From Terriglobales bacterium (GTDB taxonomy: Bacteria; Acidobacteriota; Terriglobia; Terriglobales; Acidobacteriaceae): a stretch of 64,000 nucleotides of DNA. The stretch lies in contig DATMXP010000027.1 in the NCBI GenBank assembly GCA_035561515.1, positions 124,001 to 188,000 of the forward strand, in the 5' to 3' direction. Position 1 is the first letter of the stretch. Each line of letters begins with the position of its first letter. Both the position numbers and the translations under genes were made by a program. The notes beneath the pieces were generated by a model. That model made no database searches and was not told the origin of the DNA. It was given only the letters and a program-made list of their open reading frames with translations. This document shows, piece by piece, positions 17,385 through 25,738 of the stretch.

Positions 17385-18484
17385 TGGGCCGCGTATTTCT
17401 CATCGTAATGGTTGCAGTAACAGTCCTTCTCTTTGCGGTCGGCACGCTGACGGCCGGCAAGGCCGAAGTTGATACGAGCACTCCGGACGGAGCCGTAAGA
17501 ACCTTCTACGACTACGTGAAGGCAAAGGACTGGAAGGCTGCTTACAACCTGGTGAACAACCAGAACAAGGTTGATCTCACCAGCCTTGTCAAGGAACTGA
17601 ATGGCAACAATGGCGACCTCCGCAGTTTCTCCACCCTGTCGAAGGCGACGCCGAAGGTGCTGAAAGAGAATGACACGCAGGCGCTAGTCCGCACCGACCT
17701 GCAATGGTCCACCGCGGTTGGCGCGATGTACGAGAGCAAGGATCTGAACCTCGTCAAATCAGGCGGCGGTTGGAAACTCGACTGGCCGGTCACGGTGCAG
17801 GCCAAGGTTCCGCCGCAGGTCATTCCCGTGAACTTCCTCCGCTGGGATATCGTCACGCGAGGTGCCGACGACGACTGGGGTGCGCAGAACGTGGAAGCCC
17901 CGCGCGTGCGCATCGTGTCGATGAACGCCGTCGAGCGCGACAACGCGACGATCATCCTGGGCGAGATCGTGAATGAAGACACTGTTCCGGGATTCGTTGC
18001 CGTCAACGCAACGCTGGTCGGCAAGAACGGCCAGACACTCGGAGAAGAGAGCAGCTTCGACAAGATTTCCCACGTGCTGCTGCCGAAGGAAGTCTCGCCG
18101 TTCCGCGTCGATTTTCCCGGCATCAAGCTGGCCGATGTGAAGAACGTGCGGATGCAGCCAAACGCACTGCTTGTGCCCGCTTCCGCCGATCCGACCATTG
18201 GTGTGCTGAACCAGAAGTTGGATACGGACTCGAACGGCCGCAAGGTTCTGCGCGGGGAACTCATTAACGAGAGCGGACAAACGGTCAATATCCCGCACGT
18301 TCTCGCAACCTTCTACGACAACCAGGGACGAGTGATCTGGGTGTCAGACGGTTACGTTGACCGTGCGCTGCTGCCGCAATCGCCCGAGCCGTTCACGCTG
18401 GGTATGCGCGACGACATCGCCGACAAGGTTCAGACCTATCGGGTGACAGTTAACAGCTACAGCATCAATAAGACTCAGCTGTAA
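17384..18484 (+). CDS. Membrane-anchored protein with NTF2-like and repeated beta domains
   Basis: 366 residues. A single N-terminal hydrophobic segment (residues 4-24, FLIVMVAVTVLLFAVGTLTA) anchors or exports it. Residues about 30-140 (PDGAVRTFYDYVKAKDWKAAYNLV) look like a DUF4878/NTF2-like domain. Two similar beta-sandwich repeats follow, one with GEIVNEDTVPGFVAVNATLV at about 190-210 and one with RGELINESGQTVNIPHVLAT at about 290-310, the FxLYD-like pattern seen in bacterial surface proteins. No catalytic residues are visible. Coupled to the GT-C-like gene by a one-base overlap and followed 16 bases later by another secreted protein, it probably works at the cell surface with them. Confidence 0.7.
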   Translation: MGRVFLIVMVAVTVLLFAVGTLTAGKAEVDTSTPDGAVRTFYDYVKAKDWKAAYNLVNNQNKVDLTSLVKELNGNNGDLRSFSTLSKATPKVLKENDTQALVRTDLQWSTAVGAMYESKDLNLVKSGGGWKLDWPVTVQAKVPPQVIPVNFLRWDIVTRGADDDWGAQNVEAPRVRIVSMNAVERDNATIILGEIVNEDTVPGFVAVNATLVGKNGQTLGEESSFDKISHVLLPKEVSPFRVDFPGIKLADVKNVRMQPNALLVPASADPTIGVLNQKLDTDSNGRKVLRGELINESGQTVNIPHVLATFYDNQGRVIWVSDGYVDRALLPQSPEPFTLGMRDDIADKVQTYRVTVNSYSINKTQL

Positions 18485-18500
18485 CAGGGATTCGGGATCC

Positions 18501-19343
18501 ATGTATCGCGTCTTGCAAATCTCGTTGTTAATCGCTGTCTGCTGGTTCGCTGCGTACGTGGCGCAAGCAGCTGAGGTCCAGGTTCCCCAGAAAGCTGTCG
18601 CGGGAACTGAGATCAGCCTCTCGTCCAGCGGCAGCGGAACCCTTTACCTGTTCGGTCCGGGAACGGCCATGAAGAAGGACGTGAAGTCCGGTGAGGAAGT
18701 GCGCGTTGCGGTCAAGAACGCTGGTCGCTACACGGCGATCCTAAATGGTTCCGCGAGCACGTTCGAAGTCACACCTGGAAAGATTGGAGATCTCGCGTTT
18801 CTGGCGCGGCCATCTCGCGTTCCTGCTGACAGGCAAGGTGTGATCGCCGGAACGGTGTTCCTCTTCGACCAGAACAAGAACATGGTGCTAACTCCGACAC
18901 AGGTGAAGTTCGACCTGTCTGTTGAGGGAGGCGCTGCGCAATCGCATTCCGTTCAGGCGAAGGACGGAATTGCCTACATCAAGATGGATTCGGGACGGAA
19001 AGCAGGCGCTGCGCAATTCGTAGCGAGCGCCGGCGAGAAGTCGGTTCGTCGCGTCGTTCAGCAGACCGCGTCTGATCCTTGCAACCTGCGCATGCGGGTG
19101 CAGAAGTCCAAGGATGGCGTTGTGGTCGAAACGGATCCAGTCCGCGACTGCGCGGGCAATCCAGTTCCGGACGGAACGATCGTTACGTTTACCGCAATCG
19201 GTAAGAACGGACGCAGCACCATCGATTCGAGGGTCAAGAAGGGAATTGCGCGGGCGCAATTCCCGGCCTTGGAAAGTGCCACTCTCAGCGTTGCTTCCGG
19301 CGTTGTGATGGGGAATGAAATGCGCTGGGGAGGTGGAATGTGA
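18501..19343 (+). CDS. Secreted Ig-like / invasin-like domain protein
   Basis: 280 residues with a signal peptide at residues 1-23 (MYRVLQISLLIAVCWFAAYV). The rest is beta-rich with two or three immunoglobulin-like modules. The last, VPDGTIVTFTAIGKNGRSTI and onward, has the DGTxVTFT pattern of bacterial Ig-like group 1 (invasin-type) domains. Two cysteines (in DPCNLR and RDCAGN) could form a disulfide. It probably binds or scaffolds surface material. Its stop overlaps the GTG start of the next gene, which is preceded by GGAGGTGG within this gene, showing translational coupling. Confidence 0.68.
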   Translation: MYRVLQISLLIAVCWFAAYVAQAAEVQVPQKAVAGTEISLSSSGSGTLYLFGPGTAMKKDVKSGEEVRVAVKNAGRYTAILNGSASTFEVTPGKIGDLAFLARPSRVPADRQGVIAGTVFLFDQNKNMVLTPTQVKFDLSVEGGAAQSHSVQAKDGIAYIKMDSGRKAGAAQFVASAGEKSVRRVVQQTASDPCNLRMRVQKSKDGVVVETDPVRDCAGNPVPDGTIVTFTAIGKNGRSTIDSRVKKGIARAQFPALESATLSVASGVVMGNEMRWGGGM

Positions 19344-19861
19344 AGCGCTGGGTTTCTTATGTATTTATCGCCGGTCTGATTCTCGCGTGTTCAGTTTGGA
19401 TTGTGGCGGTGCAAGCGGCGTCGAACATTCCGCAGGTGAACCTCGATGTTTCGTCCGCAGGTCCGCGCGAGATCGAGGACACGACCGAAAAGGCCGTAGC
19501 TCGCGACTATGCGAAAGCCTGGAGTTCGATGGCCACTGCGCTGGCAGAGAATCGAACCGATGTTCTGGATGCGGATTTTGTCGGCGTTGCGCTGGACGAG
19601 ATCCGCGAGCGCGTGAACCAGCAACAGCAGTCGGGACTGCGAACGCGTTACGTGGATCGCGGTCACAAACTGCAAGCCGTGTTTTATTCGCCGGAAGGTT
19701 CGGCGATCCAGTTGCGCGATGTGGCTGACTTTGAAGTCCAGTATCTCGATGGCGACAAGATGGTGAACTCGGAGCAGCGCACGCAGACTTACACGGTTGT
19801 GATGACGGCCGGCGAAAACCGCTGGAAAGTCCGTGTGTTGCAGGAAGTGATCGGACAGTAA
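19340..19861 (+). CDS. Small secreted protein, NTF2/IMS-like C-terminal region
   Basis: 173 residues. The signal peptide is residues 1-27 (KRWVSYVFIAGLILACSVWI and onward). A helical segment (residues about 45-95, rich in Ala, Glu and Arg) is followed by a beta-rich part with TYTVVMTAGENRWKVRVLQE, like the wrapped sheet of NTF2-fold or ARC6-IMS domains. No family is certain. The GTG start at 19340 is strongly supported by GGAGGTGG upstream and overlaps the previous stop. It is the last gene of the four-gene rightward operon, which ends at the terminator at 19881-19908. Confidence 0.65.
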   Translation: MKRWVSYVFIAGLILACSVWIVAVQAASNIPQVNLDVSSAGPREIEDTTEKAVARDYAKAWSSMATALAENRTDVLDADFVGVALDEIRERVNQQQQSGLRTRYVDRGHKLQAVFYSPEGSAIQLRDVADFEVQYLDGDKMVNSEQRTQTYTVVMTAGENRWKVRVLQEVIGQ

Positions 19862-19880
19862 GTTGTTTCTGTTGTGGGTG

Positions 19881-19915
19881 AAAGCGCACGGTTTTGGCCG
19901 TGCGCTTTTTGTTTT
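19881..19915 (+). terminator. Rho-independent terminator
   Basis: AAAGCGCACGG (19881-19891) pairs perfectly with CCGTGCGCTTT (19898-19908) across a 6-base loop, and TTTTTGTTTT covers the end. It ends the rightward operon. The A-rich left side means it can also terminate the convergent methyltransferase gene. Confidence 0.9.
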
Positions 19916-20750
19916 AGCGAACGGCGGTGGCCAGGACGAATTTTGCGCCGAAGCGGACTTCGCCGTTCGAAGACAAGCGGTGCATTTTTTCGAGAACGAC
20001 GCGGGTCACGTCGGCGCGGCGGTCTTCCGGGACGGACTGGAACAGCGGCGCGAACGGGACGGTGACGGCCTGGAAGTATTCCCAGACTTCCTCGGGGGTG
20101 CCGGGCCAGGTCCAGTCGACGTTGCGGACTTCGGCGGAGGCGTCGGAGAAGCCGGCTTCGATACAGGCGCGGGTAAGGGTGGTGGGGCTGGCGAACTTGC
20201 ACATGTTGGCGCCGGACTTCGGCAGTTCGAGCGAGGGGAACATCTCGAGGATGGTGCCGATGGTGGTCTGGAAGTAGGGCTGGTCGATGGTGCCCCAGGC
20301 GACGGCGGTGAACCGGCCAGCGGGCTTAAGGACGCGGCGGATCTCGGAGAGGGCGCGGTTCAGGTCGGCGAAGAACATGAGGCCGAGGCGGCTGGTGACG
20401 CGGTCGAAGTGCTGGTCTTCGAAGGGGAGTTTGTGGACGTCGGCGGACTGGAAGCGAATGTTGGTGAGACCGCGCTGGCGGGCGCGGTCTTCGGCGATCT
20501 TGAGCGGCTCGGCGGAGACGTCGGTGGCCACGACCTCACCGGTGCCGTTGAGCAGGGTGGCGAGGGAGATGGCGGGTTCCCCGGTGCCGGAGGCGACATC
20601 GAGCAGGCGCATACCGGGCTGGGCATCGCTTTCGCGGACGATGAGCTCGGTGAGCGGCGTGCCCATGGAGGCGGAGTGTTTACGCCAACGCTCGGAGGCG
20701 TTGGCACGGGCGAAGGAGTTCCAGGCGGTATCGGTCATTGGAGTTCCCAT
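19914..20750 (-). CDS. Class I SAM-dependent methyltransferase
   Basis: 278 residues (274 if the second ATG at 20738 is used). Motif I is LLDVASGTGEP at residues 49-59, followed by the acidic end of strand 2 (EVVATDVSAEPL), then NIRFQSADVHKLPFEDQHFD and VTSRLGLMFFADLNRALSEI. This is the Methyltransf_11/UbiE-like pattern. It methylates a small molecule that the sequence does not identify. It stands alone between a terminator and a long non-coding repeat region, so context gives no clue. A 315-codon open frame on the opposite strand is a composition artefact. Confidence 0.87.
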   Translation of the reverse strand: MGTPMTDTAWNSFARANASERWRKHSASMGTPLTELIVRESDAQPGMRLLDVASGTGEPAISLATLLNGTGEVVATDVSAEPLKIAEDRARQRGLTNIRFQSADVHKLPFEDQHFDRVTSRLGLMFFADLNRALSEIRRVLKPAGRFTAVAWGTIDQPYFQTTIGTILEMFPSLELPKSGANMCKFASPTTLTRACIEAGFSDASAEVRNVDWTWPGTPEEVWEYFQAVTVPFAPLFQSVPEDRRADVTRVVLEKMHRLSSNGEVRFGAKFVLATAVR

Positions 20751-21512
20751 TCCATTCTAAAGAACCTTTCGAGGGGGTACCCCCCTCCCCCCGGTTTTGG
20801 CTTCCTATAAGAAAACAAAGCAGTTACGCGAGCGTCGGATTCTCTGTATATGAAAACAAAGGGCTTATAAATCCTTTAAAATCAACACTATACGGCTTGT
20901 ATATGAAAACAAAAGAGTTAAACGACAAGTCATTAGTCATTAGTTATTAGTACTTGGTCGTAGGCAGAAGGTCTCCTCCTGAAGAGTCAGCGATGACTAT
21001 AGAGATTCTTGCCCTTCCGCTTCACTTCGTTCGAGCGTCAGGGTCAGAATGACAAGAACCAAAACCATCTACATTTTCAGAATAGCAATTTGGGTGGGGG
21101 CAACATGCCACAGTTTGGAAATTTATTTTGTGAGTGTTTTCAGGAGTTTGCGGGGAAAAGGGTGCGGTGACCCCCTTGACATCGTTTGGAGCGGTTTGTG
21201 CCGAAATGGGAACAAAAAGATGACCACAGAGGCGCAGAGACACAGAGAGTTGGAATGGGAAAGAACTCGGCGTGAGGGCCGGCGGTAGTCCCGGTCATTG
21301 GTGTCACCGGTTAGGCGTTGAAGAACCCTCCGGGATCGGAGTGCGGTGGTCTCCCATCCTTCGGCTTCGCTCAGGGCAGGCACTTAACGTCCCTCAATAC
21401 GAGACGTGAAGGTGGGGCACGGAAGCCGTGTAACTGGTCTGTTACGTGGGCCACCAGCCCCATCAACGACTGTTTGTAGGTGAACGGGAACCACGGGCCA
21501 CCTCCTCCCGGG
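20751..21512. repeat. Non-coding stretch with mixed dispersed repeats
   Basis: About 760 bases with no convincing gene. It holds GGGGGTACCCCCC near 20774; three copies of a 21-base AT-rich unit (20806-20826, 20847-20867, 20900-20920) with core GAAAACAAA; a 27-base element at 20934-20960 that recurs in degenerate form at 39465-39491; a TCAGGGTCAGAATGACAAG patch near 21038-21056; a CACAGAGGCGCAGAGACACA repeat at 21223-21247; and CTTCGGCTTCGCTCAGGGCA at about 21359-21378. These are typical interspersed intergenic elements. The short open frames here are translations of the repeats. Confidence 0.6.
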
Positions 21513-22343
21513 TTATTGATCGAGAGTATCCTTGCGCAATCGGCCGACTACATGACCGCCTGGGGCGCAAGCTCCCCACTTCACTATCACTTGGGCACCG
21601 TCCGGAATCTTCCAAAATGTGTCAATCGGAACTGACGTCGAAGCAGTCTTTGCGGAAAACCCGTGTTGATCAAGACCGCTCGCAGCCCGAAATACTCGTC
21701 GCCCGATCTGCATATAGAGCGACGCGTTACGGAACGGGTCGGCCATATCTGTAGCAACTGTTATACCTACAAATTGCTGACCCTTCTTTGTGAATGTTCG
21801 CAGTTCGATTCTCTCTGATGGCGGTTCGGCGCGCAGCTCTGGAGGAACCGATAGCCTTTCCGGCAGCACTGTCTCCGAGGCCGTTCCCGTCTCCACTGAC
21901 TCCGAGGTCGTTGGACAACTGCGATCTGATACAGAGAGCAGAGCCCCGTCCGGCAATTTTATCGTTGAGCCAAGAAACTGAGCGACTAAGTGCTTGTCGT
22001 CAAACGTGAACGTCGGTAGAGCGACATCATCCATCCAAATGGTATAAGCGCCCAGAAAAGGACCGCCAGTTATTATCAGATGATAGACATTCTTTATCAG
22101 GGCCCCTCTTGCCAACTGCAGCGGCCGTTCCAGCTTAACTCGCTCCAATCGATATGTCGTGAGACCAAACTTGCCAACTGGCCGCTCGTTGTTGCCATGA
22201 GAAATGACCTCACTCGGTAAACGGAGGTAGCCCCCAGGATCGACCTCGTGGGGACGCATAGGGCCGTTGGGTTGCTGAGCGACGACGGAGGATAGGAACG
22301 CCAAGCAGAAGCTGACAAACAGGACTTTTCTACAGAGCTTCAT
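21513..22343 (-). CDS. Secreted protein of unknown function
   Basis: 276 residues with a signal peptide at 1-22 (LCRKVLFVSFCLAFLSSVVA). The mature part is mixed alpha/beta, with SVSDRSCPTTSESVETGTAS forming a Ser/Thr-rich linker near residue 140 and an Ile/Val-rich C-terminal half ending in GACAPGGHVVGRLRKD. It holds three cysteines or fewer and no recognisable catalytic motif. It lies alone between two repeat-rich non-coding stretches, and its codon use is less GC-biased than the core genes, which would fit a recently acquired or fast-evolving gene. No function is proposed. Confidence 0.62.
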   Translation of the reverse strand: MKLCRKVLFVSFCLAFLSSVVAQQPNGPMRPHEVDPGGYLRLPSEVISHGNNERPVGKFGLTTYRLERVKLERPLQLARGALIKNVYHLIITGGPFLGAYTIWMDDVALPTFTFDDKHLVAQFLGSTIKLPDGALLSVSDRSCPTTSESVETGTASETVLPERLSVPPELRAEPPSERIELRTFTKKGQQFVGITVATDMADPFRNASLYMQIGRRVFRAASGLDQHGFSAKTASTSVPIDTFWKIPDGAQVIVKWGACAPGGHVVGRLRKDTLDQ

Positions 22344-22897
22344 TCGCGTGAGAGTCCTTTCTCGTATTGTTAACGTTCGAAACTACGTTCCGACCTTACC
22401 GTAATTTTCCTCTCACGCTCGCGTTATGTCCATTTCGATTCGATCTCGACCGGCCCGATTTCCCGAAACGGGCAATGTCTACAACTGCTTCAGAAATGTC
22501 GCGTTCGACGAATAGGGTGGAGCACCCGCGCGGCGTTTACGGTCGGGTTGTGGAGTAACGGTCTCCGAAGGGGATTACAGCACAACAAGATCGGCCAAAT
22601 ACGAAAGGTGTGGTTAACCGTGCGGTGCTGCGCACCGCCACGGGACAACGACCTGTGTGTTCGAGAACCCAACGCTTACGCGTTGGGCTCCCGGTTGTGT
22701 CGCCTCGCAGGCGGGTTAACGCGAGCCACAATCGGGCACACAGAGTGTCGCAACACCGGCAGTTTCTCACCCCACCCTATTCGCTTCACGAATAGGATGG
22801 GGCACCCGCGTCAGATTCTGGCCCCACCCTTACGCCGCTTCGCGGCTAAAGGATGGGGCACCCACTGGCGATACTAGTTGTCGCCCTCCTTCGTCCC
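22344..22897. repeat. Palindrome-rich non-coding stretch (REP-like elements)
   Basis: About 550 bases without a gene. Palindrome A is 22770-22802: CCCCACCCTATTCG pairs with CGAATAGGATGGGG with one mismatch over a 5-base loop. Palindrome B is 22821-22859: GCCCCACCCTTACGCCGC pairs with GCGGCTAAAGGATGGGGC with a few mismatches. Both are followed by CACCC. A solitary right half (CGAATAGGGTGGAGCACCCG) lies at about 22510-22529. Between them are other hairpins, CGGTGCTGCGCACCG near 22624 and CCCAACGCTTACGCGTTGGG near 22668. Together they resemble REP/BIME-type arrays. Confidence 0.65.
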
Positions 22898-24160
22898 TTA
22901 GTCCAAATTGGCCACCGGACAGGTAGTGTTTCCAACTATCTGAAGCGAATAGGCGGTGGCGTTGGAGTTCCACGTGTATGGCCTGACTTTCAGATACACG
23001 GTTCTGCTGTCATCCGAAAGCCACTCATCGTTTTTCCTGACGCAGACGCTGTCGGTTGCATTTCCGGCCAGGATGGACCTCCCGATCTCCGCACCGCTAC
23101 TGTTGTATACGTACAAGTCGTAATCAGATGACGGGGGCATGTTGAACAGGCTCGTGTCAGCTGAAAGGTAAATCGAGTAGAGGATACTGTTGTCGTCTTC
23201 CGACAGGGTGAACCGATACCAGTCAACATCCGTATTGAGGTGCAGATTCGCTGCCACAGTAAGGATGTCCATTCCCGTGTCTCCGGAAACAGTTCCGAGA
23301 TTGTAGGCGGTACCGAAAACATCATTGGGCTCATACGCGTCGGCAGTCAGATGGGGAGGCAAGACACAGGTCAACGTCGCCGCGCCCGAACCTGAATAGG
23401 TTACCGAAACGGTTCCGGCGTAGCCGTTTCGGGTGCAGGAAAGTCCCGAGATTGAATCAAACGAGCTCAACACTCCAGCAGGACCTTGTGGACCAACCGG
23501 GCCTATGGGTCCGATAGGCCCGATAGGCCCGATAGGACCTTGCGGCCCAATCGGGCCTTCTGGACCAGTGAGGCTATTGTTCAACACAACTGTAAGCACC
23601 GCAGGGTGGCTTGTACCGGTGTTCTCCTTGCTGTCGAACGCTACGGCTACCGCGGGCGTGGTTGCATTGGCGGCGATGATGAATCCGTTGTTCTCCGTAC
23701 CATTCAACCAATCGCGAACGGCTCCCGTTACATCCACCGATACAAACGTGTTGGAAGCCGAGATGGCCTGTGCAGAAGCTACAACACCGCCTACTCCTAC
23801 GGTGCCCTCTTTGGCCGTCAGTTCTGTCCAGGCAGAGCTTGCGTACTGCACGTCGATGCTGCCCGGGGTGTAAACGCGGCTGGCATAAAGGGTCAGCGTG
23901 GCAGACGCGACATCGGATCCGATGGGAGTGCCTGGAAGCGTGGAAAGGTCAAACTTCACATACGCGCGGTTGTTGGGGCCGTTGTAGATGGTCGCGGTGG
24001 CATTCGGTCCTGTGACCAGCATGACCACTGCGGTCCCGTAATTGTTGCCGGCGAACGCGGGAGTTGTGTAGGCGTCGTCCGTCAGACGCAGGGTTTGGGC
24101 ATTCGAGGTAAGTGCAAGGGCCAACAAAATGATGGGAATCAAGCGAACAGAGCGAAGCAT
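22898..24160 (-). CDS. Secreted DNRLRE - collagen-repeat - PPC domain protein
   Basis: 420 residues. The signal peptide is 1-21. Residues about 25-195 form a DNRLRE-type beta-sandwich ([44 protein letters not shown]). Residues 199-229 are ten Gly-Pro-X triplets, mainly GPI, a bacterial collagen-like stalk. Residues about 275-420 match a pre-peptidase C-terminal (PPC) domain ([45 protein letters not shown]). This is an extracellular structural or adhesive protein, not an enzyme. The collagen codons (23474-23566) are themselves a repetitive DNA tract liable to length change. Confidence 0.82.
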   Translation of the reverse strand: MLRSVRLIPIILLALALTSNAQTLRLTDDAYTTPAFAGNNYGTAVVMLVTGPNATATIYNGPNNRAYVKFDLSTLPGTPIGSDVASATLTLYASRVYTPGSIDVQYASSAWTELTAKEGTVGVGGVVASAQAISASNTFVSVDVTGAVRDWLNGTENNGFIIAANATTPAVAVAFDSKENTGTSHPAVLTVVLNNSLTGPEGPIGPQGPIGPIGPIGPIGPVGPQGPAGVLSSFDSISGLSCTRNGYAGTVSVTYSGSGAATLTCVLPPHLTADAYEPNDVFGTAYNLGTVSGDTGMDILTVAANLHLNTDVDWYRFTLSEDDNSILYSIYLSADTSLFNMPPSSDYDLYVYNSSGAEIGRSILAGNATDSVCVRKNDEWLSDDSRTVYLKVRPYTWNSNATAYSLQIVGNTTCPVANLD

Positions 24161-24234
24161 GGGTAACCTCCACGGAAATTTAGGGCCGTGGGTCCGGAGC
24201 CGAAGAGGCCGGGGCTACCTTGTCGCGTCGCAAC

Positions 24235-24849
24235 TTAAGGCATACGGCGCCATTTGCGAAGGAAAAGCGCGGCAGCAGAAGCAAGCAAAACTGCGCTGGA
24301 AGGCTCGGGCACTGGTATTTGTAATACGGAAACATCCACAGCATAAGCGGGTGTGGCGTCCGCACTGGAATCGAAGTTCCAGAATTGACCCGATGTACCG
24401 AAGCTGTTTGGCAAAGACAGAGGCGCTTGGTTTCCCTGAGCGAAGATAGCCAGCGTGTACGTCCCGGCGGAAAGAAAAACGTTGCCGGCTAAGTCACCAC
24501 AGTATGCTCCCGTGTCATTTCCAGGAGGGCATCCCAAATCCAGCCCATTGCTAAGCCACAGAAGCAGACTTTCGTCTGGAGACGGGCTATACAAAGCCAA
24601 CTCCATAGCGAAGCCGCCGGATGGTATCGCTGTGCCTGCAGCATTCATCCCTCCGCCATAGCTCCAGGTCTGAAGGAACACGGACGAAGGATCGCTCAGA
24701 GTGAATGTTGCCAGTGCGACATCGTTGGCGTCAGCGAGAGTACCGGTGAATGACATCGAGGTTAAATCAGCGGAAGCTAACGTGGGCGCACAAATCATCA
24801 GACCAAGGATTAAGTACGCCCGAAGCGCAGTCGTACACGTGCTCATCAT
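24235..24849 (-). CDS. PEP-CTERM sorted secreted protein
   Basis: 204 residues with a signal peptide (residues 1-27, ending PTLASA) and, at the C-terminus (about 180-204), the tripartite PEP-CTERM signal: VPEP, a hydrophobic helix SSAVLLASAAALFL, then basic RKWRR. Proteins with this signal are processed by an exosortase during export and are usually linked to exopolysaccharide. The middle resembles the pre-peptidase-like beta domain often found in this class (FLQTWSYGGGMNAAGTAIPS). AGGAG lies eight bases before the first ATG. The exosortase is not in this window. Confidence 0.85.
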   Translation of the reverse strand: MMSTCTTALRAYLILGLMICAPTLASADLTSMSFTGTLADANDVALATFTLSDPSSVFLQTWSYGGGMNAAGTAIPSGGFAMELALYSPSPDESLLLWLSNGLDLGCPPGNDTGAYCGDLAGNVFLSAGTYTLAIFAQGNQAPLSLPNSFGTSGQFWNFDSSADATPAYAVDVSVLQIPVPEPSSAVLLASAAALFLRKWRRMP

Positions 24850-25249
24850 AAGACTGCTCCTGATGTGGTTGAGAGAAGTTGCAGTTCGAGTTTATTGGCG
24901 GAGGAACGTTGGTGTTCAACGATTACAGCAAGGCCCGACAGTGATCCCATGGAGACTGTCTCCTTGCAAATATTCTGATGGGGGAAATTCAGACGCGCGA
25001 ATTATAGCTCTGGCGTGAACTGGCAACTGCAATTGATGAAATAAATTTAGGCTTCAGGTCCATTTTGGAACTGACGTGATTAACGACCCGGACTTCATGC
25101 GCGGGTCGTGCTCGCTCTCCGCAGCCCCGATTGAGAAAACATTCTTTTCGAACGAATAGGCAATGCTGCGCGGTGAGATCCTGTGGTGAACCGGCCCTTT
25201 CCAAAAGCAGGAAAGGACCGGTCGCCTGACTACGGTTTAGTGGCTGATT
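24850..25249. other. Intergenic stretch with two hairpins, no gene seen
   Basis: About 400 bases. ACGACCCG (25083-25090) pairs with CGGGTCGT (25102-25109). A longer hairpin, ACCGGCCCTTTCC (25190-25202) with GGAAAGGACCGGT (25210-25222), has one mismatch and lies 28 bases past the end of the small membrane-protein gene. It may be that gene's terminator, though no T-run follows on the minus strand. Nothing else is visible. Confidence 0.4.
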
Positions 25250-25477
25250 TTAGGCAGCGTGCTCCCATTCTTTCTGGTGGCGCGCTTTCCTTATGATGGC
25301 GTTGACGATAAACGGAACGGTCGAGCTCGCTCCCACAGCGAGCAGAGCGATTCCGGCACCTTTGCGCTGGTCTCGACCGAGGCGCCCGGAGAGCAAAAGC
25401 CCAATGCCGATTCCGAGAGCGACGCGTGTTCCTGCGAAGATGGCAAATTCAAGTGGCGAGAACTGTCGTTCGTGCAT
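25250..25477 (-). CDS. Small two-helix membrane protein
   Basis: 75 residues with two predicted membrane helices (residues about 10-32, FAIFAGTRVALGIGIGLLLS, and about 40-62, AGIALLAVGASSTVPFIVNAI) joined by a short basic loop (GRLGRDQRKG) and ending in a charged tail. GGAGGAGC precedes the ATG by about ten bases, supporting translation. An overlapping 101-codon frame on the other strand has no such support. No family was recognised; similar small hydrophobic proteins are common in acidobacterial genomes. Confidence 0.55.
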   Translation of the reverse strand: MHERQFSPLEFAIFAGTRVALGIGIGLLLSGRLGRDQRKGAGIALLAVGASSTVPFIVNAIIRKARHQKEWEHAA

Positions 25478-25738
25478 GTGTGGATGCTCCTCCGTAATGT
25501 GATGAAGGCCTCACAAGGAGGAGATGGCTACTGCAGTTCGAACCAAACGGGTCGAGCAGGGTAGTTACTCGCCTTACCAAACGAGGCTATCTGCCCATTC
25601 TTCAGTGCAGTTGTTAACGAGAAGGTTGAGTGGGCCACTCGCCGATTGGGCGAACCGGCGGTGACGTCCTGTACTTGTGAATCCAGCGTGCGATGGAGTA
25701 GGCTGCGCGCATATTTCATTGAAACAACGGACCAGGTC

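Noticed and set aside
19863..20810. A 315-codon frame antisense to the methyltransferase gene
   Set aside because: Gly/Glu/Val-rich shadow with no family features; the opposite strand has the complete SAM motif series.
20806..20920. CRISPR-like array
   Set aside because: Only three units with unequal spacing (41 and 53 bases), and no cas genes.
21123..21383. 86-codon frame on the minus strand
   Set aside because: It is a translation of the CACAGAGG and CTTCGCTCAGGG repeats, a well-known false gene type.
22600..22760. Remnant of a transposase or insertion sequence
   Set aside because: Only hairpins and no coding remnant, terminal repeats or target duplication were seen.
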